A stretch of DNA of 64,000 bases, from positions 13,795-77,794 of the forward strand of contig CAVQGZ010000013.1 in the NCBI GenBank assembly GCA_963712175.1, written 5' to 3'. Source of the DNA: CAVQGZ01 sp963712175. GTDB taxonomy: Bacteria > Actinomycetota > Actinomycetes > Jiangellales > Jiangellaceae. Shown one piece after another: positions 43,311 through 54,493 of this stretch; positions within the stretch are counted from its first letter, which is position 1, and each line of letters begins with the position of its first letter. A program made the position numbers and the translations under genes. The notes under the pieces are model-generated. The model was not told the DNA's origin. It saw only the letters and a program-made list of their open reading frames with translations, and ran no database searches.

Positions 43311-45998
43311 TCAGTCCTCGACGAGCTCGGCGTCCACGATCTCGGCCTCCTCGGTCACCGGCTCCGTCACCTGGTCGGCCCGCGCGGCGGCTTCGGCATC
43401 ATCGCTCGCCGTCACGACAAGCCCGTCACCGCCGACAATCCGGTCGACGAGCACGGTGTCACCGTCCTTGATCTGCCCGGACAGGATCTCTCGCGCCATC
43501 TGGTCGCCGATCGCCGTCTGCACGAGCCGGCGCAGCGGGCGCGCGCCGTACACCGGGTCGAAGCCGGTCAGCGACAGCCACTCCTTGGCGGCATCGGTGA
43601 CGACGAGGCTGAGCCTGCGGTCGGCGAGACGATCGGCAAGGAGCCCGACCTGCAGGTCGACGATCTGCTCGAGATCCTCGGTGCTCAGCGGCTCGAACAT
43701 CACCACGTCGTCGAGCCGGTTCAGGAACTCCGGCTTGAACGAGGACCGCACGACGTTCATGACCGCCTCGCGCTTCGCCGCCTCTGACAGCGTGGCGTCG
43801 GCAAGGTAGGTCGAGCCAAGGTTCGACGTCATGACGAGCAGGGCGTTGCGGAAGTCCACCGTGCGGCCCTGGCCGTCGGTGAGACGTCCGTCGTCGAACA
43901 CCTGCAGCAGCACGTCGAACACCTCGGAGTGGGCCTTCTCGACCTCGTCGAGCAGCACGACGCTGTACGGGCGCCGCCGGACGGACTCCGTGAGCTGGCC
44001 GCCCTCCTCGTAGCCGACGTACCCGGGAGGCGCTCCGACCAGGCGAGCCACCGAGTGCTTCTCGGAGTACTCGCTCATGTCGATGCGCACCATCGCGCGC
44101 TCGTCGTCGAACAGGAAGTCCGCCAGGGCCTTCACCAGCTCGGTCTTGCCGACACCGGTGGGACCGAGGAAGAGGAACGAACCGGTCGGGCGATCCGGGT
44201 CGCTGATGCCGGCTCGAGCCCGCCGGACGGCGTCGGAGACGGACGCGATGGCGGCTCGCTGGCCGATGACGCGCTCGCCCAGCTCGTCCTCCATGCGCAG
44301 CAGCTTGGCCGTCTCCCCTTCCAGCAGCCGGCCGGCGGGGATTCCCGTCCAGGCCGACACGACGTCGGCGATGTCGTCGGCGTTCACCTCGTCGGACACC
44401 ATCGGGGCCTGCTCGCTCTCGGCTCCCTCGCGGGCGGCCGCCGCCGCGGCTGCGGCCTCCAGCTCCTTCTCGAGCTGGGGTATCTCGCCGTAGAGCAGCC
44501 GTGACGCGGACTCGTAGTCGCCGTTGCGCTCGGCGACCTCGGCCTGCATCTGCAGCTCGTCGAGACGCTCCTTGAGCTGGCCAACTCGGTTGAGGCCGGA
44601 CTTCTCCTGCTCCCAGCGAGCCACGAGGGCGTTGAGCGTCTCCTGCTCATCGGCCAGTCGCGCCCGCAGTGCTGCGAGGCGCTCTTGCGAGGCCTCGTCG
44701 GCCTCGTTGGCCATGGCGAGCTCCTCCATGCGCAGTCGGTCGACCACGCGGCGACGCTCGTCGATCTCCACCGGCGACGAGTCGATCTCCATCCGTAGCC
44801 GCGACGCTGCCTCGTCGACGAGGTCGATCGCCTTGTCCGGCATCTGCCGGCCGCTGATGAAGCGGTTCGACAGGGCGGCTGCGGCGACCAGCGCGGCGTC
44901 GGAGATCGCCACCTTGTGGTGAGCCTCGTAGCGGCCCTTGAGCCCACGCAGGATGGCGATCGTGTCCTCGACGCTCGGCTCGCCGACGAAGACCTGCTGG
45001 AACCGGCGCTCCAGCGCGGGGTCCTTCTCGACCCGCTCGCGGTACTCGTCCAGCGTGGTGGCACCGATCATCCGGAGCTCACCGCGGGCGAGCATCGGCT
45101 TCAGCATGTTGCCGGCGTCCATGGACCCCTCGGCGGCACCGGCTCCGACGACGGTGTGCAGCTCGTCGATGAAGGTGACGACCTGACCCTCGGCCTCCTT
45201 GATCTCGGTGAGGACAGCCTTGAGGCGCTCCTCGAACTCCCCCCGGTACTTCGCCCCCGCGACCATCGCTGCCAGGTCGAGCGCGATGAGGCTCTTGTCG
45301 CGCAACGACTCGGGCACGTCGCCGGCGACGATGCGCTGGGCGAGGCCCTCGACGACCGCCGTCTTGCCGACGCCGGGCTCGCCGATCAGCACCGGGTTGT
45401 TCTTGGTGCGACGGCTCAGCACCTGGATGACACGGCGGATCTCCGCATCCCTGCCGATGACCGGGTCGACCTTTCCCTCGCGGGCCTTGGCCGTCAGGTC
45501 GATGCCGTACTTCTCCAGGGCCTTGTACTGGCCTTCGGGGTCGGGGCTGGTCACCTTGGCCGAGCCACGAACGTCGACGAACGCCTCCCGAAGCCGCTCG
45601 GGGCTGGCCCCGGCGTGCGCCAGCAGGTCTCGGGCCGGGGAGTCCACGCGGGCCAGGGCCACCAGCAAGTGCTCGGTAGACACGTACTCGTCGCCCATCT
45701 GTCCGGCGATCTCCCCGGCGGACGTGAGCACGCGGTAGAACGATCCCGACGCCGCCGGGGCGCCAACGCTCGGCCCGCTCGCCGAGGGCAGCTGGGCTGC
45801 GACGGCGTCGGCCTCGCGAATGAGCTGGTCGGCGTCGACACCGACGGCCGACAGCAACGGCCGCGTCGTGCCGTCGCTCTGGGCCAGCAGTGCCCGCAGC
45901 AGGTGGATGGGTTCGACGTTCGGGTTGCCGGCACCACCGGCGGTACGGACCGCGGCAGAGACGGCTTCCTGGCTCTTCGTCGTGAGCTGGTCAGTCAT
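43311..45998 (-). CDS. clpB: ATP-dependent disaggregase ClpB
   Basis: 895-residue Hsp100 that works with DnaK to rescue aggregated proteins. Domains in order: N-terminal Clp repeats (about 1-150), AAA1 with GEPGVGKT, a coiled-coil middle domain (about 400-540, rich in Arg/Glu/Leu), AAA2 with GPTGVGKT, then an acidic tail ending IVDAELVED. ATG 45998 has AGGAG 5 nt upstream; the ORF could start at 46022 but would lose this site. It sits 20 nt behind hspR, so it is probably the last gene of the dnaK operon. Confidence 0.97.
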   Translation of the reverse strand: MTDQLTTKSQEAVSAAVRTAGGAGNPNVEPIHLLRALLAQSDGTTRPLLSAVGVDADQLIREADAVAAQLPSASGPSVGAPAASGSFYRVLTSAGEIAGQMGDEYVSTEHLLVALARVDSPARDLLAHAGASPERLREAFVDVRGSAKVTSPDPEGQYKALEKYGIDLTAKAREGKVDPVIGRDAEIRRVIQVLSRRTKNNPVLIGEPGVGKTAVVEGLAQRIVAGDVPESLRDKSLIALDLAAMVAGAKYRGEFEERLKAVLTEIKEAEGQVVTFIDELHTVVGAGAAEGSMDAGNMLKPMLARGELRMIGATTLDEYRERVEKDPALERRFQQVFVGEPSVEDTIAILRGLKGRYEAHHKVAISDAALVAAAALSNRFISGRQMPDKAIDLVDEAASRLRMEIDSSPVEIDERRRVVDRLRMEELAMANEADEASQERLAALRARLADEQETLNALVARWEQEKSGLNRVGQLKERLDELQMQAEVAERNGDYESASRLLYGEIPQLEKELEAAAAAAAAREGAESEQAPMVSDEVNADDIADVVSAWTGIPAGRLLEGETAKLLRMEDELGERVIGQRAAIASVSDAVRRARAGISDPDRPTGSFLFLGPTGVGKTELVKALADFLFDDERAMVRIDMSEYSEKHSVARLVGAPPGYVGYEEGGQLTESVRRRPYSVVLLDEVEKAHSEVFDVLLQVFDDGRLTDGQGRTVDFRNALLVMTSNLGSTYLADATLSEAAKREAVMNVVRSSFKPEFLNRLDDVVMFEPLSTEDLEQIVDLQVGLLADRLADRRLSLVVTDAAKEWLSLTGFDPVYGARPLRRLVQTAIGDQMAREILSGQIKDGDTVLVDRIVGGDGLVVTASDDAEAAARADQVTEPVTEEAEIVDAELVED

Positions 45999-46018
45999 GG
46001 AATCTCCTGGTGAAGGTG

Positions 46019-46453
46019 TCAACGTCGCCGGGCTGGATACAGCACCACCGCAGTCGAGGCGGACTCACCTGGCCGCTGGGTGTTCTCCCCCGTGCGAGCC
46101 GGGAGGTAGGTACGGCGGTAGCCCCCGGCGGCGAGGGAGGCACTGAGGTCGCTCAGCTCTGCCATCGCCTCGGTGAGCCGCTGCTGCAACGCCTCGACCT
46201 GGTTCTCGAGGTCGACGATCCGCTTGATGCCGGCGAGGTTCACGCCCTCGTCCTGGCTCAGGCGCTGGACCTCGCGCAGCTGCATGATGTCGCGCAGCGA
46301 GTAGCGACGTCCCCCGCTCACCGTTCGGCTCGGTGTGACCAGGCCCAGGCGGTCGTACTGACGCAGGGTCTGCGGGTGAAGGCCCGCCATCTCGGCCGCT
46401 ACCGAGATGACGTACACCGGCGCGTCCATCGGTACCTCGAAGCGCTCGGTCAT
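46019..46453 (-). CDS. hspR: heat-shock repressor HspR (MerR family)
   Basis: 144-residue MerR-type repressor. The HTH is VYVISVAAEMAGLHPQTLRQ followed by YDRLGLVTPSRTVSGGRRYS, then a coiled-coil dimerisation region. HspR binds HAIR operators with DnaK as co-repressor; the operator is present upstream of dnaK here (50328-50348). The ATG overlaps the dnaJ stop (ATGA). The C terminus ends with a basic, hydrophobic tail (VVLYPARRR). Confidence 0.96.
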   Translation of the reverse strand: MTERFEVPMDAPVYVISVAAEMAGLHPQTLRQYDRLGLVTPSRTVSGGRRYSLRDIMQLREVQRLSQDEGVNLAGIKRIVDLENQVEALQQRLTEAMAELSDLSASLAAGGYRRTYLPARTGENTQRPGESASTAVVLYPARRR

Positions 46454-47646
46454 GCGGCACCGCCCGCGGCGGCCCGGCGCAGCAGATCGGCTCGGACGTC
46501 CTCGCCGGAGGTCGCCTCGGCGAACGCCTCGAGGGCCTCCTTGGCCCTGCCGTCCACTCGTTGCGGCACCTGCACCTCGATCGTCACGAGCAGGTCCCCC
46601 TTGGTGCCGTCCTTGCGGCTGGCGCCCTTGCCCCGCACCCGCATGGTGCGACCGTTCGGCGTTCCGGCCGGCAGCTTCAGGCGGACGGTCGAGCCGGTGA
46701 TTGTGGGGACCTCGATCTCGGTGCCGAGCGCCGCCTCGGTGAAGGTGACCGGGACGGTGAGCGTGAGGTTGTCTGCGCTTCGCCCGAAGACCTGGTCGGG
46801 AGTCACGTGGACAGTGACGTAGAGGTCGCCGGCGGCGCCGCCCCGCTCGCCGGGAGCGCCCTTGCCCTTCAGCTTGATCCGTTGCCCGTCGCGCACACCT
46901 GCGGGGATGCGCACGTTCATGGTGCGCGACTTCTGGCCGCGCCCCGACCCGTGGCACACCGGGCAAGGGTCGTCCACGACCAGCCCGCGTCCACGGCACT
47001 CGCGGCAGGGCTCAGCGATGCCGAAACGCCCGGCGCTGCGCGACACCTGGCCGGTGCCCTCACAGCTCGGGCAGACCCGTGGCACCGTGCCTGGCTTGGC
47101 GCCGGTGCCGTGGCACGCGTCGCACGGCGATGCGCTGGTCATGCGCAGCGGGACCGTGACCCCGTCCACAGCCTCACGGAAGCCCAGCGTGACCTCCGAC
47201 TCGACGTCGGCCCCCCGACGAGGGCCCGTGCCCGGAGCCCGACCTCCGCGCCCGGAGGAGAAGATGGTGCCGAAGAGGTCGCTCATGCCCCCGGAGCCGC
47301 CGCTGCCCCCCTGACCGAACAGGTCGGAGAGGTCGAACGGCACACCCTGGCCCTGGCCGCCGCCCCCACCGCCGGGGAAGCCGAACGGTGCCCCGCCACC
47401 CCGACCCGAGGCGAACATGTCGCGCGTCTCGTCGTACTCGGCCCGCTTCTTGGTGTCGGACAGGACGTCGTAGGCCTCCGACACGTCCTTGAAGCGGTCC
47501 TCGGCACCCTTGTTGTCCTTGTTGTGGTCGGGGTGCAGATCACGCGCCAGCTGGCGGTAGGCCTTCTTGATCTCGTCCGCCGTCGCGGTCTTGTCGACCC
47601 CGAGAGTCTTGTAGTAGTCCTTCTCGACCCAGTCCTGGACGCTCAT
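46450..47646 (-). CDS. dnaJ: chaperone DnaJ
   Basis: 398-residue Hsp40. J domain with HPD (RDLHPDHNKDN), a Gly/Phe-rich region (about 80-130), four zinc-finger CxxCxGxG repeats (CDACHGTG, CPSCEGTG, CRECRGRG, CPVCHGSG) and the substrate-binding C-terminal domains. The first residues MSVQDWVEKDYYKTLGV are of the DnaJ1 type that accompanies HspR. It stimulates DnaK ATP hydrolysis. GGAGG lies upstream of the ATG. Confidence 0.97.
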   Translation of the reverse strand: MSVQDWVEKDYYKTLGVDKTATADEIKKAYRQLARDLHPDHNKDNKGAEDRFKDVSEAYDVLSDTKKRAEYDETRDMFASGRGGGAPFGFPGGGGGGQGQGVPFDLSDLFGQGGSGGSGGMSDLFGTIFSSGRGGRAPGTGPRRGADVESEVTLGFREAVDGVTVPLRMTSASPCDACHGTGAKPGTVPRVCPSCEGTGQVSRSAGRFGIAEPCRECRGRGLVVDDPCPVCHGSGRGQKSRTMNVRIPAGVRDGQRIKLKGKGAPGERGGAAGDLYVTVHVTPDQVFGRSADNLTLTVPVTFTEAALGTEIEVPTITGSTVRLKLPAGTPNGRTMRVRGKGASRKDGTKGDLLVTIEVQVPQRVDGRAKEALEAFAEATSGEDVRADLLRRAAAGGAA

Positions 47647-47680
47647 GTGGTCCGCACCTCCTCCCTCGTGTGTGTCGGTC

Positions 47681-48318
47681 TCAGCTCGGCTCGGCGACAG
47701 CCACCCGGGCTGCCCGCAGGATGCGCTCGCCCACGCGGTAGCCGGGGAAGAGGATCTGCGTGCACGTCGCCTCGCTCACCTCGTCGCTGTGCTCGTGCAT
47801 CAGGGCCTCGTGGATCGCCGGGTCGAACGGGTCGCCGGCCTGGCCGTACCTCTCGAGCCCCAGGCGGGTCACGACCGCCTCGAGGTTCTCTGCGACCGTC
47901 TTGAACGCACCGTCGAGATCGCCGTGGTCGCGGGCCCGACCGATGTCGTCCAGCACAGGCAGCAACGACTCGAGGACACCCGCGACGGCAAGCCCCCGCG
48001 CGACGTCACGGTCACGGTCGACGCGGCGCCGGTAGTTGACGTACTCGGCCTGCAGCCGTTTGAGGTCGTCGACGAGAGCAGACTCCTTCGTCCGCACCTC
48101 CTCGAGCTCGGCCAGGAGCCGATCGGCGTCGCCGTTGCCCAGACCGAAGGCGCCGGCACCGTCGGACGGGGCGGTGCCGGCACCCGGGCCAGGCCCGGGA
48201 GCGCCGGGGCGCAGCCCCGGGTCCCGAACCTGCCCCGTCACCGGGTCGACACGACGCTTGTCCCGAATCACGGGACCGGCGTCCGGCTCGTCCGAGCCCT
48301 GTGTCGGGTTCTGGTCAC

Positions 48319-48322
<4 letters not shown>
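47681..48322 (-). CDS. grpE: nucleotide exchange factor GrpE
   Basis: 213 residues: a long disordered, Pro/Gly-rich N terminus (1-60), a coiled coil (about 65-110, ELEEVRTKESALVDDLKRLQ) and the beta-domain containing FDPAIHEALMHEHSDEV. It swaps ADP for ATP on DnaK. The GTG overlaps the dnaK stop (GTGA, 48319-48322). Confidence 0.96.
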
Positions 48323-50202
<1,880 letters not shown>

Positions 50203-50321
50203 GGGTGGTTCTCCTTCTCTTGGGCCCTCGGGGGGCATGTCGTGTCTTGTCTGCTGTTCGGCGGCGCCCGGGTCGCACAGGTGCGGTCAGCACCAGCATC
50301 AACTCGGACGCCGTGTGCGTC

Positions 50322-50348
50322 ACACTACTTGAGTCTCATCCACTCAAC
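50322..50348 (-). promoter_or_regulatory. dnaK promoter with HAIR operator for HspR
   Basis: CTTGAGT-N7-ACTCAAC (50328-50348) matches the HAIR consensus CTTGAGT-N7-ACTCAAG at 13 of 14 defined bases. TAGTGT (50322-50327, minus strand) directly abuts it as a -10 box, so bound HspR would block polymerase. Only this HAIR copy is seen in the operon. Confidence 0.85.
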
Positions 50349-50439
50349 TTACCTGCGGGCACAGTTGTTCCCGCACGTGCGGAGCAGCTTCCGACGATGA
50401 ACCCGCTGGCTCCTCCGTCGCCGGATGGATGGATCGGAC

Positions 50440-50456
50440 GGTGCGCTGGGCGCACC
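50440..50456. terminator. hairpin in the dnaK-glgP gap
   Basis: GGTGCGC-TGG-GCGCACC, a perfect 7-bp stem, about 75 nt upstream of the glgP stop position on the far (dnaK) side, i.e. upstream of the dnaK promoter and downstream of nothing on the plus strand. Because glgP and dnaK both read on the minus strand, it cannot terminate glgP; it may be an upstream control site. The 328-bp gap 50203-50530 otherwise holds the dnaK leader and HAIR promoter. Confidence 0.3.
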
Positions 50457-50530
50457 ACAGGCTCCACCCATGAGCGATCGGGTGCACCAACGGCTCCCAC
50501 GACACCGGCGCACGTGTGGCCGCGGGGCGC

Positions 50531-53005
50531 CTACGGGATCCGAACGGGTGCGGCGTGCCAGATGCGCTGCAGGTAGTCCGTGATCGAGCGGTCGGAGGAG
50601 AAGAAGCCCGAGCGGGCGACGTTCAGGATCGCCGAGCGAGTCCAGGCTTCGGTGTCGAGGTAGGCGGCGTCGACGCGTTCCTGGGCCTGCAGGTACGAGG
50701 CGAAGTCGGCGAGAACCAGGAAGGGGTCCTGGTTGAGAAGGCCGTCGACCACTTGACCAAAGGCGGACGAGTCGCCCGCGGAGTACTGCCCCGACGCGAT
50801 CGCGCCGATGGCCTGCCGCAGCAGGGGGTCGCTCTCGTAGTAGGCCCCCGGCTGGTAGCCGCGCTCGAGCGTCTGGCTGACCTGGGCCTCGTCGAGGCCG
50901 AACAAGAAGAAGTTCTCGTGGCCGACGAGCTCCAGGATCTCCACGTTCGCCCCGTCGAGCGTCCCCACGGTCAGCGCGCCGTTCAGGGCGAACTTCATGT
51001 TGCCGGTCCCGGAGGCCTCCTTGCCGGCCATCGAGATCTGCTCGGAGAGGTCCGCGGCCGGGATGAGCCGCTCGGCGAGGGTCACGTTGTAGTTCGCCGG
51101 GAACACCATCGACAGACGTCCGTGCACCGCCGGGTCGTCGTTCACGACCCTCGCCACGTTGTTGATCAGAGCGATGATCTCCTTGGCCATCTGGTAGCCG
51201 GGCGCTGCCTTCGCGCCGAAGACGATGGTGCGCGGCACCAGCTGGGCGGGGTCCAGCTCACCGGAGCGCAGCCGCTGGTGCAGGGAGACCACGTGAAGGA
51301 GCTTCAGCGTCTGGCGCTTGTACTCGTGCAGCCGCTTGACCATGACATCGAACATCGTGTCCGGAGAGACGACGATCCCGTCCCGCTTGGCGAGCACCTC
51401 GGCGATGCGCCCCTTGTTGGCACGCTTGACCTCCGCGAAGCGCGCGCGGAACGTCTCGTCGTCGGCAAGCGGTTCGAGACGGCCCAGCTGCTCCAGGTCG
51501 TTCACCCAGGCGTCACCGATGTGCTCGGTGATCAGCTCTGAGAGCTGGGGGTTGGCAAGCCGCATGAACCGCCGAGGTGTCACTCCGTTGGTGACGTTGG
51601 TGAACTTGTCCGGGTAGAGATCGGCGAAGTCGCGCAGCACCTTGTCGCGCAGCAGCTGGCTGTGCAGCTCGGCGACACCGTTCACCCGCGACCCCGCCAC
51701 CGAGGCAAGGAACGCCATGCGCACCGACCTCTCGGGGTGCTCCTGGATGATCGACATCCGCCGGATGCGCCACTCGTCACCCGGGTAGGCCTCCCGGAGC
51801 CGGGACAAGAACCAGTCGTTGATCTGGTAGATCAGCTCCATGTGCCGCGGCAGCAGGCTCTCGATGAGCGACACCGGCCAGACCTCGAGTGCCTCCGGCA
51901 GCAGCGTGTGACACGTGTACGCGAAGCACCCCTGGGTGATCTCCCAGGCCTGCTCCCACTCCAGGCCCTTCTCGTCGATGAGGATCCGCAACATCTCCGG
52001 GATGCCGATCACCGGGTGAGTGTCGTTGAGCTGGAACACCACGCGTCGGGGCAGTGACTCCAGCGGCGCCCCCTCGGGCAGCAGGTCGAACAGGTCGCGG
52101 ATGGAGCACGCCACGAAGAAGTACTGCTGCTGCAGCCTCAGCCGCCGACCCTGCGGTGTTGAGTCCTCCGGGTAGAGCACCTTCGAGATGTTCTCGGCCT
52201 CGTTCTGGGCCTTGACAGCGGCGTCGTAGTCGCCGGTGTTGAAGATCTTGAGGTCGAACCCCTGGGGCGCCTTGGCACTCCACAGCCGCAACGTGTTCAC
52301 CGCGCCGCTGCGGTAGCCGGGCACCATGTAGTTGTAGGGCACCCCGATCACCTCGGTGTCGGGTACCCACCGGCGACGGGGCGTCTCGGTGCCGGTGTCC
52401 ACGGCCTCCACATGGCCGCCGAACCCGACCGTCTTGGCCATCTCCGGATGGGGGAACTCCCAGGGGTTGCCCAACGTCAGCCACGCGTCGGGACGCTCGA
52501 CCTGGTGCCCGCTCTCATCGAACTCCTGGCGGAAGATCCCGTACTCGTACCGGATGCCGTAGCCGACCGCCGGGATGCCGAGCGTGGCCAGCGAGTCGAC
52601 GAAGCATGCCGCGAGCCGTCCGAGACCCCCGTTGCCCAGTCCCGGCTCGACCTCGAGCTCGCTCAGCTCGTCCAGGTCGAGACCCAGGGAGGCCATGGCC
52701 TCGCGGGCCGTGTCCTCCAGACCGGAGGCGAGCAGCGCGTTGCCCAGCTGGCGTCCCAGCAGGTACTCCGCCGACAGGTACCCGACGAACTTCGCCTGGC
52801 GGGTCATCTGCCTGTTGAGCGTCTCCAGCCAGCGAGCCATCAACGCTTGGCGCACCGTGCGAGCAAGGGCCATGTAGCAGTCGTTCGGCGTCGCGCGCGC
52901 CAGGTCGACGCCTTGGCCGAACTTCAGCCGGTCGACGAACTCACGGGCGAATGCCTCCGGGTCAGCCAGGTGGGGCTGGCCGTTCGACGGGACGGTCGAG
53001 GTCAT
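50531..53005 (-). CDS. glgP: glycogen/maltodextrin phosphorylase
   Basis: 824-residue GT35 phosphorylase releasing glucose-1-phosphate from alpha-1,4-glucans. The size and N terminus (KFVGYLSAEYLLGRQLGNAL, PGLGNGGLGRLAACFVDSLA) are those of the classical GlgP/MalP group rather than the shorter archaeal-type enzymes. The PLP lysine is in EASGTGNMKFALNGALTVG. ATG 53005 follows TAGCGT at 8 nt; the ORF start at 53101 would cover the divergent promoter. It lies downstream of no obvious glycogen operon. Confidence 0.96.
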   Translation of the reverse strand: MTSTVPSNGQPHLADPEAFAREFVDRLKFGQGVDLARATPNDCYMALARTVRQALMARWLETLNRQMTRQAKFVGYLSAEYLLGRQLGNALLASGLEDTAREAMASLGLDLDELSELEVEPGLGNGGLGRLAACFVDSLATLGIPAVGYGIRYEYGIFRQEFDESGHQVERPDAWLTLGNPWEFPHPEMAKTVGFGGHVEAVDTGTETPRRRWVPDTEVIGVPYNYMVPGYRSGAVNTLRLWSAKAPQGFDLKIFNTGDYDAAVKAQNEAENISKVLYPEDSTPQGRRLRLQQQYFFVACSIRDLFDLLPEGAPLESLPRRVVFQLNDTHPVIGIPEMLRILIDEKGLEWEQAWEITQGCFAYTCHTLLPEALEVWPVSLIESLLPRHMELIYQINDWFLSRLREAYPGDEWRIRRMSIIQEHPERSVRMAFLASVAGSRVNGVAELHSQLLRDKVLRDFADLYPDKFTNVTNGVTPRRFMRLANPQLSELITEHIGDAWVNDLEQLGRLEPLADDETFRARFAEVKRANKGRIAEVLAKRDGIVVSPDTMFDVMVKRLHEYKRQTLKLLHVVSLHQRLRSGELDPAQLVPRTIVFGAKAAPGYQMAKEIIALINNVARVVNDDPAVHGRLSMVFPANYNVTLAERLIPAADLSEQISMAGKEASGTGNMKFALNGALTVGTLDGANVEILELVGHENFFLFGLDEAQVSQTLERGYQPGAYYESDPLLRQAIGAIASGQYSAGDSSAFGQVVDGLLNQDPFLVLADFASYLQAQERVDAAYLDTEAWTRSAILNVARSGFFSSDRSITDYLQRIWHAAPVRIP

Positions 53006-53091
53006 GTGTCGGAACGCTACCGGCGGCCCGAGAGATGGCGAGTTCAGTCTCGGCATGAGGTGTGTGGCCGGCTGACCTACCCTTGCTCGCT
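53006..53091. promoter_or_regulatory. divergent leaderless promoters of glgP and a 48-aa gene
   Basis: Minus -10 TAGCGT (53014-53019) is 8 nt from the glgP ATG; plus -10 TACCCT (53078-53083) is 8 nt from GTG 53092. Confidence 0.5.
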
Positions 53092-53238
53092 GTGCTGACA
53101 CAGATGCGCGATCGAACCGGAGGCCCCCGGACGCGGTACCGCCTGCTCGCGCTGTTCGTCGTCCTCGGGATGCTGCTCACCACCGCACCCCTGATCGTCC
53201 CGGTCGTCTCCTCGCTGCTGGACGGGCTTCGCGGCTGA
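53092..53238 (+). CDS. 48-residue single-helix membrane peptide
   Basis: Small gene encoding a basic head (MLTQMRDRTGGPRTRYR) followed by one hydrophobic helix (about 18-44, LLALFVVLGMLLTTAPLIVP and VVSSLL) and the tail DGLRG. Support for it being real: a -10 box 8 nt before the GTG, matching the leaderless pattern; clear membrane-protein composition; and it neatly fills the space between glgP and the convergent DUF3179 gene (22-nt gap). I do not recognise a family. Confidence 0.6.
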   Translation: MLTQMRDRTGGPRTRYRLLALFVVLGMLLTTAPLIVPVVSSLLDGLRG

Positions 53239-53260
53239 GGCGCGTCGTCCGCGAGTACCC

Positions 53261-54493
53261 CTACGGCCGGACGGGGTCCGTCACCAGCTCTGTATCGGGG
53301 TAGAAGGCAGCCCAGGCGAACCAGAACGGGTCCGTGTGGGCAACGGCCGGCATGCTGGATCCAGCGAGTGGCCCCTGCAGGGCCCGGCCCGAGACCGACC
53401 ACGTCGAACCGGTCTCAAGATCTGTCAGGGCGTCACCGTCCACGCGCAGTGTCAGACGCTCACCACCGACGACGGGCTGCAGGACGGCGGTCGCCCCGAC
53501 GACGCCGCTCTCGGCGATGAGGCCGGCGTCCAGGGCGGATGCAGCGCCGTCCACCATGACGGCCACCAGATCGCGCCCATCGAAGCGCACCGGGACGACG
53601 CCGTCGCGCTGCAGAAGAACATGGTCGACGGCGATCGCGGCTGACCCGTCAGGTGTGGCGACCCCGACCACCCGCCTCTTCGGAGGCAACCGGTCGTCGG
53701 CCCGACCGTCGAACAGGAAGGGGTCGCGCGCCTCTTCGTCGTAGCCCTCGTAGGGGTTGGACCCGTAGCTGCGCTGCTCCCCGGTGTCGCGGTTGAGAAC
53801 GAGCCCGTCCGGGTTCTGCTCACGCCAGCTCCCGAACGCGACGGTCTGCACCGGGTAGCGGTCGAGCTCCACGCCAGTCAGAGCTCCCGCGACCCCCAGT
53901 CCGATCAGCTGCGACCACAACGACTCGGTCTGCCGGTCGTACATCAGCAGGTCGGAGTTGTAGAGCTTCCCCGACGTACCGAAGCTCACCAGGCGCACTA
54001 CCCCGTCTGGCCCCGTCAGGCGACGATCGAACACGAGTGCCGAGTTGCACAGGGGGCAGTACGTCACCGCGATCGGCACGCCGGCCACCTGGTCGTTGAC
54101 GATCTCGTGCCAGATCAGGATCTGGACCGGGTAGGCGCGGCTCTGCCCGTCGACCTCCAGCGCCAGGACAGGTTCGTCGTCGTCGAGCCAGTCGACTGCG
54201 CCGACGGCGTCGAAGCGCGGGTCGTCGATCGGCGGAATGCCATCGGGGGGAGGGCCCCCGGACAGGACGCGGTCCGGTTCGATCAACGGCTCGGGCAGGC
54301 CGTCGCCCACAAGTTTCTCGAGTGCCGACGGAACGTCTTCGCGAGGCGTCTCGAGCAGCTGGGGCGCCGCACCGGGCGGCCCCGACGTCTCGTCCGGTCT
54401 GCTCAGGACGTCCAGAGCCGGCATCGTCGGGCCGCAGGCACTGAGCATCAGAGCGGCAGCAACCAGCCCGACCAGTGCCCGCGGCAGCGTCAT
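53261..54493 (-). CDS. DUF3179 domain lipoprotein
   Basis: 410 residues. A lipoprotein signal peptide (MTLPRALVGLVAAALMLSAC, lipobox LSAC) is followed by a DUF3179 domain: AYPVQILIWHEIVNDQVAGV, VTYCPLCNSALVFDR (a CxxC) and VSFGTSGKLYNSDLLMYDR. DUF3179 proteins are extracytoplasmic with no established function. ATG 54493 overlaps the stop of the thioredoxin-like gene (ATGA), so the two are coupled. The longer ORF start at 54622 would bury the signal peptide. Confidence 0.88.
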   Translation of the reverse strand: MTLPRALVGLVAAALMLSACGPTMPALDVLSRPDETSGPPGAAPQLLETPREDVPSALEKLVGDGLPEPLIEPDRVLSGGPPPDGIPPIDDPRFDAVGAVDWLDDDEPVLALEVDGQSRAYPVQILIWHEIVNDQVAGVPIAVTYCPLCNSALVFDRRLTGPDGVVRLVSFGTSGKLYNSDLLMYDRQTESLWSQLIGLGVAGALTGVELDRYPVQTVAFGSWREQNPDGLVLNRDTGEQRSYGSNPYEGYDEEARDPFLFDGRADDRLPPKRRVVGVATPDGSAAIAVDHVLLQRDGVVPVRFDGRDLVAVMVDGAASALDAGLIAESGVVGATAVLQPVVGGERLTLRVDGDALTDLETGSTWSVSGRALQGPLAGSSMPAVAHTDPFWFAWAAFYPDTELVTDPVRP

